The notes: generated by a model not told the origin, from the sequence alone. Counted from the first letter of the stretch, positions 53,929 through 63,595 are shown. The stretch: DNA of 64,000 bases from Phycisphaeraceae bacterium (GCA_019636555.1 JAHBXH010000001.1:1832928-1896927), one strand, 5' to 3'. Numbers and translations are program-made.

Positions 53929-56169
53929 ATGTCTCAGGCTGCTCACGCTTCCACAGGTCTTGCCGATCTGCCGGGTGCGGTCGTCGTCCGGAAGGAAATC
54001 GGCGGACGCGTCTTCACGCTCGAAACCGGCGTCGTCGGAAAGCTGGCCGGCGGCACCGTGCTCGCCACCTACGCCGGCACCACCGTCCTCGCCTCGGTCG
54101 TTCGCGCCAACCCGCGCGAAGGCATCGACTTCTTCCCGCTCACGGTCGACTACCGCGAGAAGACTCCCGCCGCCGGCAAGTTCCCGGGCGGCTTCAAGAA
54201 GCGCGAAGGCCCGCCGAGTGAGAAGGAAATTCTCACGATGCGCATGATCGACCGCCCGATCCGCCCGCTCTTCCCGGACGGATTCGTGGATGAAGTGCTC
54301 ATCCAGTGCATGGTGCTCAGCCACGACACCGAGAACGACGCCGACGTCGTCGCGGGTGTCGCCGCGAGCGCCGCGCTTGCGATCAGCGATATCCCGTTCG
54401 AAGGACCGATCGCGACCGTCCGCGTCGGGCGCATCCATACCGACAACGGGCCGCAGTTCGTCGTCAACCCGACGGTGAGCCAGCTCGACTACTCCGATCT
54501 TGATCTCGTGCTCTCCGGCCACAAAGACGGCCTGAACATGATCGAAGTCGGCGCCGCCGAGGTCGATGAATCGAGCATGATCGAGGCGATCCGCTTCGGA
54601 CAGCAGAACATCAACGACGTGCTCGGTCTCATCAACGAGCTCGCCGGTAAAGTCGGCAAGCCCAAGAAGGGCGGCGAACTCTTCCTTCCGACGTCGGAAA
54701 TCACCGAGAAGGTGCGTTCTATCGCCGAGAAGGAAATGACCGCGGCACGCCAGATCAACAGCAAGGCGGAGCGCAACGCCAAGGTGGACGAGCTGCGCAA
54801 GACCGTTCTCGATGGCAGCTTCCCGCTGTACACCGAGGGCAACTATGGCGAGTACAGCACGAGCCTGAAGAACCGCATTCTCGCGAAGGAAGCGTTCCGC
54901 CGGCTCGAAGAGAAGGTCACCCGCCGTCTGATCGTCGAAAAGCAGATCCGCGCCGACGGCCGCAAAGCGACGCAGCTGCGCCCGATCACCGGCGCTGTCG
55001 GTGTGCTGCAGCGCACCCACGGCTCGGCCCTCTTCCAGCGCGGCGAGACGCAGAGCATCATCAGTGTCACGCTCGGCACCGGAAAAGACGAGCAGATCGT
55101 CGATGGCCTCATTCCCGAATACAGCAAGAAGTTCATGCTTCACTACAACTTCCCGCCGTTTTCGACGGGTGAAGTGAAGCGCCTGAGCGCTCCCGGCCGG
55201 CGCGAAATCGGCCACGGCGCACTCGCCGAGCGCTCGCTCATGGGCGTCATCCCGGGCCCCGACGAGTTCCCCTACACGATCCGCGTCGTCAGCGACATCA
55301 CCGAGTCCAACGGCTCGTCGTCGATGGCGTCGGTCTGCGGCGGGTGTCTCGCACTGATGGACGCCGGCGTGCCGCTCAAGGCGACCGTCGCGGGCATCAG
55401 CGTCGGGCGCTTCAGCGACGACAACGATCAGAACGAACTCTTCGTGACCGACATCATCGGCGAAGAAGACTTCTTCGGCGACATGGATTTCAAGGTCAGC
55501 GGCACGCGCGAAGGGATCACCGGCATCCAGCTCGATCTCAAGGCCCGCGGCCTCGTCGTCTCGCAGATCGAAAAGATTCTCCAGCAGGCCAAACAGGGCC
55601 GGCTCGAGATCATCGACATCATGGAGCGAGTCATCGCCAAGCCGCGTGCGGATATTTCGCCCCTCGCGCCGCGCATGATCACGCTGCGCATCGATCCGGA
55701 GAAGATCGGCAAGCTGATCGGACCCGGCGGCAAGACCATCCGCGGCCTGCAGGATCGCTACGGCATCACCATCGATGTCGACGACGACGGCACCGTCCAG
55801 CTCGCCGGCAACGACGGCCCCTCCATCGAGGGAGCGCGCACCGAAATCGAAGCACTCTGCGAAGAGGTCAAGGTCGGCGCTGTGTACACCGGCAAGGTCG
55901 TCAGCGTGAAGGACTTCGGCGCGTTCGTCGAACTCGCGCCCGGAACCGACGGCATGTGCCACATTTCCGAACTGGCGGAGGGTTACGTGAAGAGCGTGAC
56001 CGACGTCGTCAAGGTCGGGGACACTGTAAAGGTGAAGGTCATCCTGGTGGACGATCAGGGTCGCATCAAGCTCAGCCGCAAGGCTGTCTTGGTGGAAGAA
56101 GCCAAGAAAAACGCTCCCGCGGCGGCTCCGGCGGCGGATTCCGCAGCTTCTGCGCCCCAGCCCGTTTAA
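53929..56169 (+). CDS. pnp: Polyribonucleotide nucleotidyltransferase (PNPase)
   Basis: 746 residues. The first RNase PH domain opens with VVVRKEIGGRVFTLETGVVG. The second carries IRADGRKATQLRPITG, RTHGSALFQRGETQSI and the catalytic region FMDMDFKVSGTREG, seen here as DMDFKVSGTREGITGIQLD. The KH domain has IGKLIGPGGKTIRGLQDRYG and the S1 domain GKVVSVKDFGAFVELAPGTD. It degrades RNA 3' to 5' with phosphate. ATG 53929 has AAGGAA nearby, and the upstream extension to 53761 is rejected. The C-terminal 20 residues are Ala/Pro rich. Confidence 0.98.
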   Translation: MSQAAHASTGLADLPGAVVVRKEIGGRVFTLETGVVGKLAGGTVLATYAGTTVLASVVRANPREGIDFFPLTVDYREKTPAAGKFPGGFKKREGPPSEKEILTMRMIDRPIRPLFPDGFVDEVLIQCMVLSHDTENDADVVAGVAASAALAISDIPFEGPIATVRVGRIHTDNGPQFVVNPTVSQLDYSDLDLVLSGHKDGLNMIEVGAAEVDESSMIEAIRFGQQNINDVLGLINELAGKVGKPKKGGELFLPTSEITEKVRSIAEKEMTAARQINSKAERNAKVDELRKTVLDGSFPLYTEGNYGEYSTSLKNRILAKEAFRRLEEKVTRRLIVEKQIRADGRKATQLRPITGAVGVLQRTHGSALFQRGETQSIISVTLGTGKDEQIVDGLIPEYSKKFMLHYNFPPFSTGEVKRLSAPGRREIGHGALAERSLMGVIPGPDEFPYTIRVVSDITESNGSSSMASVCGGCLALMDAGVPLKATVAGISVGRFSDDNDQNELFVTDIIGEEDFFGDMDFKVSGTREGITGIQLDLKARGLVVSQIEKILQQAKQGRLEIIDIMERVIAKPRADISPLAPRMITLRIDPEKIGKLIGPGGKTIRGLQDRYGITIDVDDDGTVQLAGNDGPSIEGARTEIEALCEEVKVGAVYTGKVVSVKDFGAFVELAPGTDGMCHISELAEGYVKSVTDVVKVGDTVKVKVILVDDQGRIKLSRKAVLVEEAKKNAPAAAPAADSAASAPQPV

Positions 56170-56196
56170 TTACCAACCAGCGGGTCATCGCCTCGG

Positions 56197-56224
56197 TTGA
56201 CAGCCAATACGCGTCTGATAAGCT
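56197..56224 (+). promoter_or_regulatory. Candidate promoter of the cold-shock gene
   Basis: A consensus TTGACA at 56197-56202 is followed after 16 bases by TAAGCT (56219-56224). The -10 match is weak, so only the -35 is convincing. The resulting leader would be about 170 bases. Confidence 0.35.
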
Positions 56225-56327
56225 GCCGTGGGCAGAAGGGGCGTCAACCCCGGCTGTTCTCGGCTGCGCAGGAGGCGACGGCTCGATGGAGTGCGGGCTC
56301 GCGGAGTGGAATGGGGGGATCGGAGAT

Positions 56328-56380
56328 CGGGAGTCGAACTCCCGGTGGTTTCCGAGGCGCTCGGACTTTCGGGCCGAGCG
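56328..56380 (+). promoter_or_regulatory. Two hairpins in the cold-shock gene leader
   Basis: CGGGAG/CTCCCG (56328-56333 with 56339-56344) and CGCTCGG/CCGAGCG (56358-56364 with 56374-56380) lie in the leader, the second ending 21 bases before the ATG. Neither is followed by T residues, so they are not terminators. A temperature-sensitive leader, as in other csp mRNAs, is possible. Confidence 0.4.
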
Positions 56381-56401
56381 CGATTGAACAAGGGGCCGGC
56401 G

Positions 56402-56701
56402 ATGACCGAGGGCACGGGTGGCACAGGCGCAACCCAATTGACCAATGTTGAGGGCTTGGTGAAGTGGTTTGACCCTCGAAAGGGCTTTGGCTTTATTGTC
56501 GGGCCCGAAGGTCAGGACATTTTCGCGCATTACAGCGTCATCCAAGGCGACGGATTTCGCGTGTTGAAAGACGGATCGCAAGTGATCTATGACGCGCAGA
56601 AAACGGACAAGGGATGGAAAGCCACCCGAGTGATGCGACCACCCGATGGTCCTGAGGTGGTCGTTCCCCGTCGTGGGTACACGCGTTCGCCGCGGCGCTG
56701 A
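56402..56701 (+). CDS. Cold-shock domain protein
   Basis: 99 residues. The CSD is at about 15-80 with GLVKWFDPRKGFGFIVGPEG (RNP1 KGFGFI) and DIFAHYSVIQ (RNP2 variant, with HYS where most have HHS). The C-terminus VVVPRRGYTRSPRR is basic. It binds single-stranded RNA or DNA and should act as an RNA chaperone. AAGGGG lies near the ATG at 56402. The long leader upstream is described separately. Confidence 0.92.
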   Translation: MTEGTGGTGATQLTNVEGLVKWFDPRKGFGFIVGPEGQDIFAHYSVIQGDGFRVLKDGSQVIYDAQKTDKGWKATRVMRPPDGPEVVVPRRGYTRSPRR

Positions 56702-56717
56702 CCGCCCGCGCAAGTTC

Positions 56718-56723
56718 TAAACT
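56718..56723 (+). promoter_or_regulatory. -10 box, leaderless type (histidine kinase)
   Basis: TAAACT lies six bases before the GTG at 56730. Confidence 0.5.
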
Positions 56724-56729
56724 CGACGC

Positions 56730-57593
56730 GTGTCCGGGACTTCCATGCTGCTGCTTGGGTTGGCGATCGGTGTTCTTGGCGCCGGTGTGGCGGCATTCTG
56801 GGCGTTCAAACGGCAGTCGGCAAAGATTCGCTCTGCCGAAAGGCGGGCGCGATCGGTCGAGCGTCTCGCGGAACTCGGCGCGATGACCGGCGGGCTGGCG
56901 CATGAAATCAAGAACCCGCTTTCAACGATCGGGCTCAATGCGCAGCTCCTAAGCGAGGGCGTGGAGGAACTCGCGATTGCCGGTGAAGAAAAAGGGCGTC
57001 TGGTTCGCCGCGTGCAATCCCTCCGGCGCGAGGTCGAGCGGTTGCGCGGCATCCTCACGGATTTTCTTCAATTTGCCGGCGAGCTCCGTCTCGATCGCAA
57101 GCCCGCTGACCTGAACATCGCCGTCGAAGAACTGGTGGACTTTTTCCTGCCCCAGGCCGAAAAGAGCGGCGTGCGCCTGCGATCCGATCTTTCGTCGGGC
57201 CCGCTTTACGCCGACGTGGACACGGCCCATCTCAAGCAGGCGGTTCTGAATCTGTTGCTGAATGCCGCGCAGGCGATGTCCACCGAAACCGCCAACACGG
57301 ATCGTCCCCGAGAACTCATCGTGCGAACGGTGCGATCGATGGATGCGGAACGCCAGGCCGTGGCACAGATCCATGTCATCGACACCGGTCCGGGCATGAG
57401 CGCCGAGACCATCGAGAAGATTTTCCAGCCGTATTTCACGACCAAATCCGGGGGGACGGGCCTCGGGCTCCCGACGGCGCGCAGGATCGTCGAAGCGCAC
57501 GATGGCCGGCTCGAGGTGCACAGCGAGCCGGGGCGCGGCACCGACTTCTCGCTCACGCTCCCGATGGCTACCGCGCCAGCACCTTCGCGATGA
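56730..57593 (+). CDS. Membrane-anchored sensor histidine kinase without sensor domain
   Basis: 287 residues. One transmembrane helix at 5-27 (MLLLGLAIGVLGAGVAAFWA) is followed directly by the dimerisation domain with the H-box GGLAHEIKNPLSTIGLN. The ATPase domain has the N-box LNLLLNAAQAM, G1 DTGPGMSAE, F-box FQPYFTTK and G2 GTGLGLPTARRIV. It resembles NtrB/ZraS-type kinases. No response regulator is adjacent. The 3' end overlaps the convergent kynU gene by 26 bases. The GTG start follows from the TAAACT box six bases upstream. Confidence 0.93.
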   Translation: MSGTSMLLLGLAIGVLGAGVAAFWAFKRQSAKIRSAERRARSVERLAELGAMTGGLAHEIKNPLSTIGLNAQLLSEGVEELAIAGEEKGRLVRRVQSLRREVERLRGILTDFLQFAGELRLDRKPADLNIAVEELVDFFLPQAEKSGVRLRSDLSSGPLYADVDTAHLKQAVLNLLLNAAQAMSTETANTDRPRELIVRTVRSMDAERQAVAQIHVIDTGPGMSAETIEKIFQPYFTTKSGGTGLGLPTARRIVEAHDGRLEVHSEPGRGTDFSLTLPMATAPAPSR

Positions 57594-58821
57594 TCGCTGA
57601 GGCCCGCGTCATTTCTTCGTTTGTTGTCACAACGTCGGGGCAAAGCCGGAGATGTCCGAGCCGCGCATCGACGTTGACGCCGGCGCCTTTGATCTCGCCG
57701 CACGCCCTCGGGGCTGCCCGATTTGGAATGAGAAGAAACGCACCCGCGAGTCGAGGATCGGGATCGCCCCGATACGACGCGACGCCGGAGTTGTTGAGCA
57801 GCCGCGAGAGCGTTTCCAACTGCGCGAGCGAATATTTTCGCAGCCGTTCCACCCCGATCGCGAGAACGAGCTGCAGACCCGAGCGTGCCTGAAACAGCGG
57901 CAGCGGGGCGGGCGTCGCTTCGAGCCACGCATCGCCGCCATCTGCGAATTGCGGGATATCGGGCCGCTCAAAACCGAACGTGTCGCGCTTGGCGAACCAG
58001 CCGGTGTCGAGCGTGCACAGGCGCGGATTGTCGAGATGACGTGGATGGATCGCCAGCCATGCCGCGCCGGGCCCGCCACGCGTGTACTTGTACGAGCCGC
58101 CGATCGCAAAGTCGGCGTCAAGTTTTTCGAATTCGACCGGGATCACCCCCGCGCTGTGGAACGCATCGAGCAGAACGAGCGCCCCCTTCGCATGGGCCGC
58201 GCCGATGATCTCTTCGATCCGATCGAGCCGCTGCCCCGTGGCGTAGTAGATGTGCGAAATCACGACAAGGTCGGGCGATTCCGATCGAATCGCGTCGAGG
58301 ATCAGGTCCGCGTCGATCTTCGGCGGACGATCTGGTTCCGTCCGCGCTTCCACCCATCGGACTGGTGCGCGACCCCGCATGTCGTAAGTCTTGAGAATGA
58401 AGTCGATCGAATCGAATTCGCCGCGCGTCGCGATCACCCGCGGCTTTTCGGTCGGCAGCGCGTTGAGCACCGCGCGCAATCCCTGGCCCGCGCTCGTCTT
58501 CGGCACGACCGCGTCTGCCCGATGCAAGCCGATCAGGCACGCGATATTGTGCCTGAACGTTGTCATCTCCTTCATCCAGACATCCCACGCGCCGTCCATA
58601 TCCGCGTACCACGCGTCGAGCGCCTCGCGGACATCTTCGGCAAGCAGGTCGAGCGGCCTTCCCAAACTGTGGTTCGCCAGGTAGATCTCGGTGCGTCGGC
58701 GGACGCGCGAAAACAGCGGCGCGATGCAGGATTGCAGGCCCGCTTCCGTCAGGTCGGCACTCCCAAGCGGTTCGGCCGCGCTGCGAATCCGCTCGCCGAT
58801 GATCGGGGCGAGGCTGCTCAC
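57568..58821 (-). CDS. kynU: Kynureninase-like PLP enzyme
   Basis: 417 residues of aminotransferase class V fold. The opening [20 protein letters not shown] and [16 protein letters not shown] match kynureninases. The PLP lysine is in [16 protein letters not shown], and the cofactor aspartate in [15 protein letters not shown]. It should cleave kynurenine (or 3-hydroxykynurenine) to anthranilate and alanine. The GTG start overlaps the stop of the tryptophan dioxygenase gene (GTGA), with GGAGG 12 bases upstream. This physical link supports the assignment. Confidence 0.9.
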   Translation of the reverse strand: MSSLAPIIGERIRSAAEPLGSADLTEAGLQSCIAPLFSRVRRRTEIYLANHSLGRPLDLLAEDVREALDAWYADMDGAWDVWMKEMTTFRHNIACLIGLHRADAVVPKTSAGQGLRAVLNALPTEKPRVIATRGEFDSIDFILKTYDMRGRAPVRWVEARTEPDRPPKIDADLILDAIRSESPDLVVISHIYYATGQRLDRIEEIIGAAHAKGALVLLDAFHSAGVIPVEFEKLDADFAIGGSYKYTRGGPGAAWLAIHPRHLDNPRLCTLDTGWFAKRDTFGFERPDIPQFADGGDAWLEATPAPLPLFQARSGLQLVLAIGVERLRKYSLAQLETLSRLLNNSGVASYRGDPDPRLAGAFLLIPNRAAPRACGEIKGAGVNVDARLGHLRLCPDVVTTNEEMTRASAIIAKVLAR

Positions 58822-59711
58822 GACGGGTGCACCTCCGGCCCGACGGCGGTGCGCACATCCCAGAGTTCGGGAAAAAGAGGCCGATCGAAGATGTTGCGGA
58901 GATAAGCGGCGCCCGCCGTGCCGCCGGTCCCGCGCTTCATGCCGATCACACGCTGCACCACTTTGAGATGGCGATAGCGCCAGAGCATCGCGGCTTCATC
59001 GATGTCCACAAGCTTTTCGCACATCTCGTACGCATCCCAGCACTTGTGCGGGTCGTCGTAGATCTGCTTGAACACTGCGAGAACTCCCTCGTCCGGTTCG
59101 TGCTGCTTTGTAAGGTCGCGGGAAAGCACCCCCGGCGGGATCGCCATGCCGCGCCGGGCGAGGTGTCGCAGAAACTCGTCGTACAAACTCGGCGCACGCA
59201 GTGCTGCTTCCAACGCTCCGAAGATTTGGGGCTCGTGCCGGAACACTTCCAGAAAACGCGCTTCACGATTCCCCAGCAGGTACTCGATCATCCGGTTCTG
59301 GTGCGACTGAATGCCGCTCGCGGGGCCGAGCACGTGGCGGAATTGAACATATTCGGTGGGGGTGAGGGTCGCCAAAACGCTCCACTGTCCGAGCAACTGC
59401 TGCTGGATGTGCTTGACCCGCGCCAGAATCTTGAAACTCGGTTCGAGTTGATCCGCCGCGACCATCGCCATCGCGGCCCTGAGTTCATGAATGACCAGCT
59501 TGAACCACAGCTCGGTCGTCTGGTGCTGGATGATGAAGAGCATCTCGTCGTGATGCTGGGGCGAACTGAGCGGACGCTGCGCGCTCAAGAGTTCTCGAAG
59601 GCTCAGGTAGGTTGAATAGTCGAGTTTTCCGTGCAGATCGGTGACGAGCCCCGACGTCACGCCGGGTTGATTTGAAGATTGGATTGGGTGTCGGGGAGAT
59701 TGAGAGTTCAC
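58818..59711 (-). CDS. kynA: Tryptophan 2,3-dioxygenase
   Basis: 297 residues of the heme enzyme that opens the indole ring of tryptophan to N-formylkynurenine. Conserved parts are [36 protein letters not shown] with the distal residues, [21 protein letters not shown], and [20 protein letters not shown] with the proximal His. The start is GTG at 59711, with CACACT six bases upstream, a weaker version of the leaderless box. A longer reading to 59879 is antisense to the adjacent lipoprotein region. No formamidase gene is adjacent. Confidence 0.95.
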   Translation of the reverse strand: MNSQSPRHPIQSSNQPGVTSGLVTDLHGKLDYSTYLSLRELLSAQRPLSSPQHHDEMLFIIQHQTTELWFKLVIHELRAAMAMVAADQLEPSFKILARVKHIQQQLLGQWSVLATLTPTEYVQFRHVLGPASGIQSHQNRMIEYLLGNREARFLEVFRHEPQIFGALEAALRAPSLYDEFLRHLARRGMAIPPGVLSRDLTKQHEPDEGVLAVFKQIYDDPHKCWDAYEMCEKLVDIDEAAMLWRYRHLKVVQRVIGMKRGTGGTAGAAYLRNIFDRPLFPELWDVRTAVGPEVHPS

Positions 59712-59793
59712 GCCCGAAGTGTGGCAACCCGCCCCGGCTTCAGCAAGCGGGAATCTTCGGCCGCGCTCAACTTGTTCGAAAATCGTCCGAGGT

Positions 59794-60072
59794 CTATTGC
59801 CGCGAATCGTCAGTTTCCGGTTTGACGACGGCGAGGGGGACGACCGCGGTCGCGCCAGCCAGATTGCCGCGCAAAACATCGTTTCGTTGTGCGAGGGTCG
59901 TGCCGTCGCCCTCGCTTGTCGGAGCGACTTCGATGGACCGCGTCATCAGATACTCGGCCCGTGGCGAGGACGAGCAACCCACCGCCGCGAAAGCGGTTGC
60001 TCCCGTGATCAGCCAGCAGCACGCGAAACGAAAGCGGCGCTCAACGCCAAGAAGTGAGGGTCTGTTGGGCAC
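59794..60072 (-). CDS. Small putative lipoprotein
   Basis: About 92 residues from GTG at 60072. A basic stretch (GVERRFRF) and hydrophobic segment ([17 protein letters not shown]) end in a lipobox Cys, then [20 protein letters not shown]. The body is short with no recognised family. No Shine-Dalgarno is seen, and the start may instead be TTG three bases upstream. A TATAAA box at 60128-60133 (minus strand) could be its -10. Confidence 0.45.
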   Translation of the reverse strand: MPNRPSLLGVERRFRFACCWLITGATAFAAVGCSSSPRAEYLMTRSIEVAPTSEGDGTTLAQRNDVLRGNLAGATAVVPLAVVKPETDDSRQ

Positions 60073-60403
60073 CAAGTGGGGGCATCGTACCGACGAGTTG
60101 GTCAGGTCGCCACTGCAGTTCTCGGACTTTATAGTGATTCCGTGTTCTTGACGATTCACAAGCCTTGAGTTCGACATGGAAAGGCTGCTCCGGTTCCCCC
60201 GCCCGATTCCCAGCAGGCCCGCCACGGAGCGCCCACGAGCAGCGTTCCGTTCGAAAGGAATCGACCTTTGGCTGATTCTCCGTCGATGAAATCGGGCAAG
60301 TTATCGATCACTAGCCCGCCTGATCGCATAATGTCCGGTGCGTGGACTTCCCAGATGGTCAATCCCACGGGGGCTTGGCCTACTGGGTTCGAAGAGGACC
60401 TTG
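60073..60403. other. Intergenic region between divergent genes
   Basis: 330 bases between the small lipoprotein and the epimerase-like gene. On the minus strand TATAAA at 60128-60133 is a likely -10. On the plus strand TTGACG at 60149-60154 could be a -35, but no matching -10 is clear. No other gene is seen. Confidence 0.5.
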
Positions 60404-61273
60404 ATGAAACTCGCATTCAGCACAGTCGCCTGCCCGGAATGGACCTTGGACCGGGTTGCCCAGTTCGCGCAGCAAGCCGGATATCAGGGTGTCGAATTGA
60501 GGACCTTCGGAAGCGGATCGACGGAATTTGCCTGCGATCCTGCGCTCACCGATCCTGCGAAGACTCGGCGCATTTTCGCGCCGACCGGTTGCGAAGTTGC
60601 ATGTGTCGCAACCTCGGCTCGCTACGACGACGCCATCACGCCCCCCTTGGTTGGTCACGTGCTCGGCGGCACTCCGCGTGGGGTTATCGACACAGCCTGG
60701 GCGGTCGATCTTGCCGCCCGCCTCGAGGCGCCATTGGTGCGGGTGTTCGCGTACCAGATTCCCGCCAGCGAGTCACGATCCAGCGGCATCGCGCGAATCG
60801 TTGAACGGCTCGAACTTGCTGTCGCAACCGCACGCAATACCGGCGTCCGGCTTGCGATCGAAAACGGCGGTTCGTTCGCCACCGCAGCGTCGCTGAGCGA
60901 ATTGTTCGATCGCGTGAGCAATCCACTTCTCGGTGCGGCCTATTCGCCTGCAGTCGCCGCACTTTCCGGTGAGAATGTCGAAGGCGGCATCAACGTTCTC
61001 GGCGATCGCCTTTTTTCCGTCAAACTCAAGGACTATTCCGACGGCAAGCCCCGGGCACTCGGCGGCGGAGATGCCAACGCGGTCGCGACTGTTCGGGCGT
61101 TGGCAACCAGCGGGTTTGCCGGGTGGGTTGTGTATGAATACGACCGCGCCTGGTTCAAGATCCCCGGTGACCCGTCCGATGTGCTCACGCGGAGCGCTCA
61201 GAAATACTTCGAGTGGGTCGGCAAGTCGGCAGCGCCCGATGGCACCGCCCGCGGCGTGCTGAACGTGCGCTAG
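60404..61273 (+). CDS. Sugar phosphate isomerase/epimerase family protein
   Basis: 289 residues forming a xylose-isomerase-like TIM barrel. Conserved points are MKLAFSTVACPEWTLDRV at the first strand, AGYQGVELRTFGSG, RLAIENGGSFATAASLSELF with a likely metal-ligand Glu, FSVKLKDYSDGKPRALGGGD, and GWVVYEYDRAWFK. The usual HxxD metal motif in the sixth strand reads LKDY, so metal binding may be altered. GAGGA lies five bases before the ATG at 60404. The substrate is unknown. Confidence 0.83.
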   Translation: MKLAFSTVACPEWTLDRVAQFAQQAGYQGVELRTFGSGSTEFACDPALTDPAKTRRIFAPTGCEVACVATSARYDDAITPPLVGHVLGGTPRGVIDTAWAVDLAARLEAPLVRVFAYQIPASESRSSGIARIVERLELAVATARNTGVRLAIENGGSFATAASLSELFDRVSNPLLGAAYSPAVAALSGENVEGGINVLGDRLFSVKLKDYSDGKPRALGGGDANAVATVRALATSGFAGWVVYEYDRAWFKIPGDPSDVLTRSAQKYFEWVGKSAAPDGTARGVLNVR

Positions 61274-61368
61274 CCTGGACTGGATTCCCTGACTCAGCAG
61301 GTAGAAACACCGCCCGCCCGTGAATCGGTGGACGCGTCCGCGCCCTGCTCCGCTAGCCTTGCTTTCGA

Positions 61369-62448
61369 TTGATCCGCGAATCCGACATCCAGGCCGCCTG
61401 CCGCGCCCTCGGCTTTGCGCTAACGGGAGTTTGCGATCTGCGTTCGAGCGCGCACGCGGATGAGTTTCATGCCTGGCTTCGCGCGGGAAAGCACGGAACG
61501 ATGGAGTATCTCGCGCGGAACACGGAGATGCGGGATGACCCCGCGCTCTTGCTTTCCGGAGCGCGCTCGGCGATCCTGGTTGCGGATCTTTACCACACGC
61601 GGCGTGAAAAGGGTCCCGAACAGGCGACCCCGGCGTCACCAACGGCGGGAATGATCGCTCGCTATGCGCGGGGGCGCGACTACCACAAGGTCATGAAAAA
61701 GAGGTTGCACGAGTTGTGCGACAGCCTTCGCGCGCGGCAAGAAACCGCCGAATTCCGCGCGTTCGTCGATACCGCTCCGCTGATGGAGCGCGAGATCGCG
61801 AATCTCGCCGGCCTGGGCTGGATCGGCAAGCACACGCTCCTCATCCACCCGCGCATCGGCAGCTACTTCTTCCTCGGGGGCATTCTCACTACGCTCGAGA
61901 TTGATTCGGCGCCCGCGCCGTTGACCGATCACTGCGGCACGTGCACGCGCTGCATCGACGCCTGCCCGACGCAAGCGATCACGCCCTACAGCGTCGATGC
62001 CTCGCGCTGCATCAGCTATCTCACGATCGAAAATCGCAAAGTTATCGACGAGCGATTTCACGACGCGATCGGGAACTGGCTGTACGGCTGCGATATCTGC
62101 CAGGAAGTCTGTCCGCACAATTCGAGTCGTCCATCCGAAGTCGGTGTGGGCGAGCGCAATCCCGAGTACGCCCCGCGCCGCGACTTCTTTGATGTTCTCG
62201 AAGTCTTAGCGTGGACCAGCGAAGACCGCGCGAATGCTGTGGCCGGTTCTGCGATGACACGGGCCACGCTGGAAATGTTCAAGCGCAACGCCGTGATCGT
62301 CGCGGCGAATTCGATCAGGAGCGGATGCCCGGAACCTCATCGTTCCGCGATTCTCGCACGCCTGACAGAGCTGGCGTCGGATCGGTCTGAATCGCCTCAA
62401 CTCGCGGCTCTCGCGGCGGCGAAGCTTGGCTCGTTGCCTTTGAAATAA
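61369..62448 (+). CDS. queG: Epoxyqueuosine reductase
   Basis: 359 residues. The cobalamin-binding catalytic half includes HGTMEYLARNTEMRDDPALL and IARYARGRDYHKVMKKRL. Two [4Fe-4S] clusters are bound by CGTCTRCIDACPTQAI and CDICQEVCPHN. It performs the last step of queuosine formation in tRNA wobble position 34. The start is TTG at 61369, preceded by TAGCCT at 61354-61359, again a near-leaderless arrangement. The 3' end overlaps a convergent membrane-protein gene by 134 bases. Confidence 0.96.
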   Translation: MIRESDIQAACRALGFALTGVCDLRSSAHADEFHAWLRAGKHGTMEYLARNTEMRDDPALLLSGARSAILVADLYHTRREKGPEQATPASPTAGMIARYARGRDYHKVMKKRLHELCDSLRARQETAEFRAFVDTAPLMEREIANLAGLGWIGKHTLLIHPRIGSYFFLGGILTTLEIDSAPAPLTDHCGTCTRCIDACPTQAITPYSVDASRCISYLTIENRKVIDERFHDAIGNWLYGCDICQEVCPHNSSRPSEVGVGERNPEYAPRRDFFDVLEVLAWTSEDRANAVAGSAMTRATLEMFKRNAVIVAANSIRSGCPEPHRSAILARLTELASDRSESPQLAALAAAKLGSLPLK

Positions 62449-63595
62449 GCAGCCGCGCGGCGAGAACGACGAGGAGACCCGGCGCGAGCCACCATTCCTG
62501 CTTTTCGAGAAAGCCCATCCAGAACATCGGTGCCGCGATCGCGCAGGCGCCGAGCCAAAGCGCGTAGTGCAACGACGTGGGCCTTCGATCGGTATTCCGT
62601 AACGGAATCATGACCAGCCACACGTACGCGGGAAAGAACAATCCATACGCCGAGAGGAAGATCAGATAGCCCTTCTCGAATCCTGGCGCGATGTTCTCGT
62701 GGATTTCGAATTGGAACAGCGCGGTCATTCCGGAAATGAGGGCGATTACGCCGAGCGCAGCGATAGAGCCACCGATCTTCACCCTATCCGCTGCGCTGCT
62801 GGATCGCACGATCTCCCGCAAATGCAATCCGCATGTGAACCCGGATTGCACGAGCATGTGCAACACGATCGCGGTCAGGACGCGCGACGCCGCGAGGCTG
62901 TTGCCCAGCAGCAGTCCGGAATAGACGAGCGTGAACAGGATCATCGCCAGAAAGAAGACGCCGAACCCGAGTGTGAAGGCGAGGCGCGCGCCCCGGGTGG
63001 TCGTTGCCTGTCGCGCTCGATGAAAAGTCGCGTCGAGATAAGGGCAGAGCAAGAACCCGAAGGTGCAAACCGGCGCAAGCCAGGCGATGGCCGGGATACC
63101 CGCGAATTCGCGTGCCGCGGGCCTCGGAATGCTGACTTGGATTCCCGCCAAGAGTGAAAACGCGATGATCGCGACGCTCATGCCATACGGAACAAGGGCT
63201 TCCGACGGGGCGTCCGCGCGGAGCCCCGAAAAAAGCGCGAGCGAAAAAATCCCGACCGCCAGCCACGGCCACCAATTTCCCAAGACCCATCCGCAGTGCG
63301 TGAGATACCACACAAACCAGATGTGAAAACCGATGGTGACTACCGAGAAAGCTCGCACCAGGGTCAGGTTCTTTGCCACACACTTCCGGCTCGTCTCCGC
63401 GGTGCCGATCACCCATCCCATCGCGGCCGCTCCGACGACATTGGGAACCGCGAAAACGACGAATCCCCAGAGTCCGTAGTCGCGCACCATCAGCACCGGA
63501 AGAAACATGCCGATGCACCAGGTCCACGAGACCGCCAGAAAAACCGCCCAGATCACCGCGGCACCGGGACCAGATTTCTTCATCGAATCGGACAT
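62315..63595 (-). CDS. Polytopic membrane protein of unknown function
   Basis: 426 residues with about eleven or twelve hydrophobic helices, for example AAVIWAVFLAVSWTWCIGMF, LWGFVVFAVPNVVGAAAMG, FLLCPYLDATFHRARQ and ALGVIALISGMTALFQF. The loop TFGFLLCPYLDATFH recalls the sodium-solute-symporter/APC-type architecture, but no family motif is certain. TACACT seven bases before the ATG at 63595 marks a likely leaderless start. The last 45 residues (from KATSQASPPREPRV on) are hydrophilic and encoded within the convergent queG overlap. Confidence 0.75.
   Translation of the reverse strand: MSDSMKKSGPGAAVIWAVFLAVSWTWCIGMFLPVLMVRDYGLWGFVVFAVPNVVGAAAMGWVIGTAETSRKCVAKNLTLVRAFSVVTIGFHIWFVWYLTHCGWVLGNWWPWLAVGIFSLALFSGLRADAPSEALVPYGMSVAIIAFSLLAGIQVSIPRPAAREFAGIPAIAWLAPVCTFGFLLCPYLDATFHRARQATTTRGARLAFTLGFGVFFLAMILFTLVYSGLLLGNSLAASRVLTAIVLHMLVQSGFTCGLHLREIVRSSSAADRVKIGGSIAALGVIALISGMTALFQFEIHENIAPGFEKGYLIFLSAYGLFFPAYVWLVMIPLRNTDRRPTSLHYALWLGACAIAAPMFWMGFLEKQEWWLAPGLLVVLAARLLISKATSQASPPREPRVEAIQTDPTPALSGVRESRNDEVPGIRS

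Noticed and set aside
53815..55962. A 715-codon frame antisense to pnp.
   Set aside because: Composition of a high-GC shadow; the opposite strand encodes a canonical PNPase.
56313..56390. A tRNA-like stretch (GGGAGTTCGACTCCC on the minus strand).
   Set aside because: The arm is a simple palindrome; acceptor and D arms do not form.
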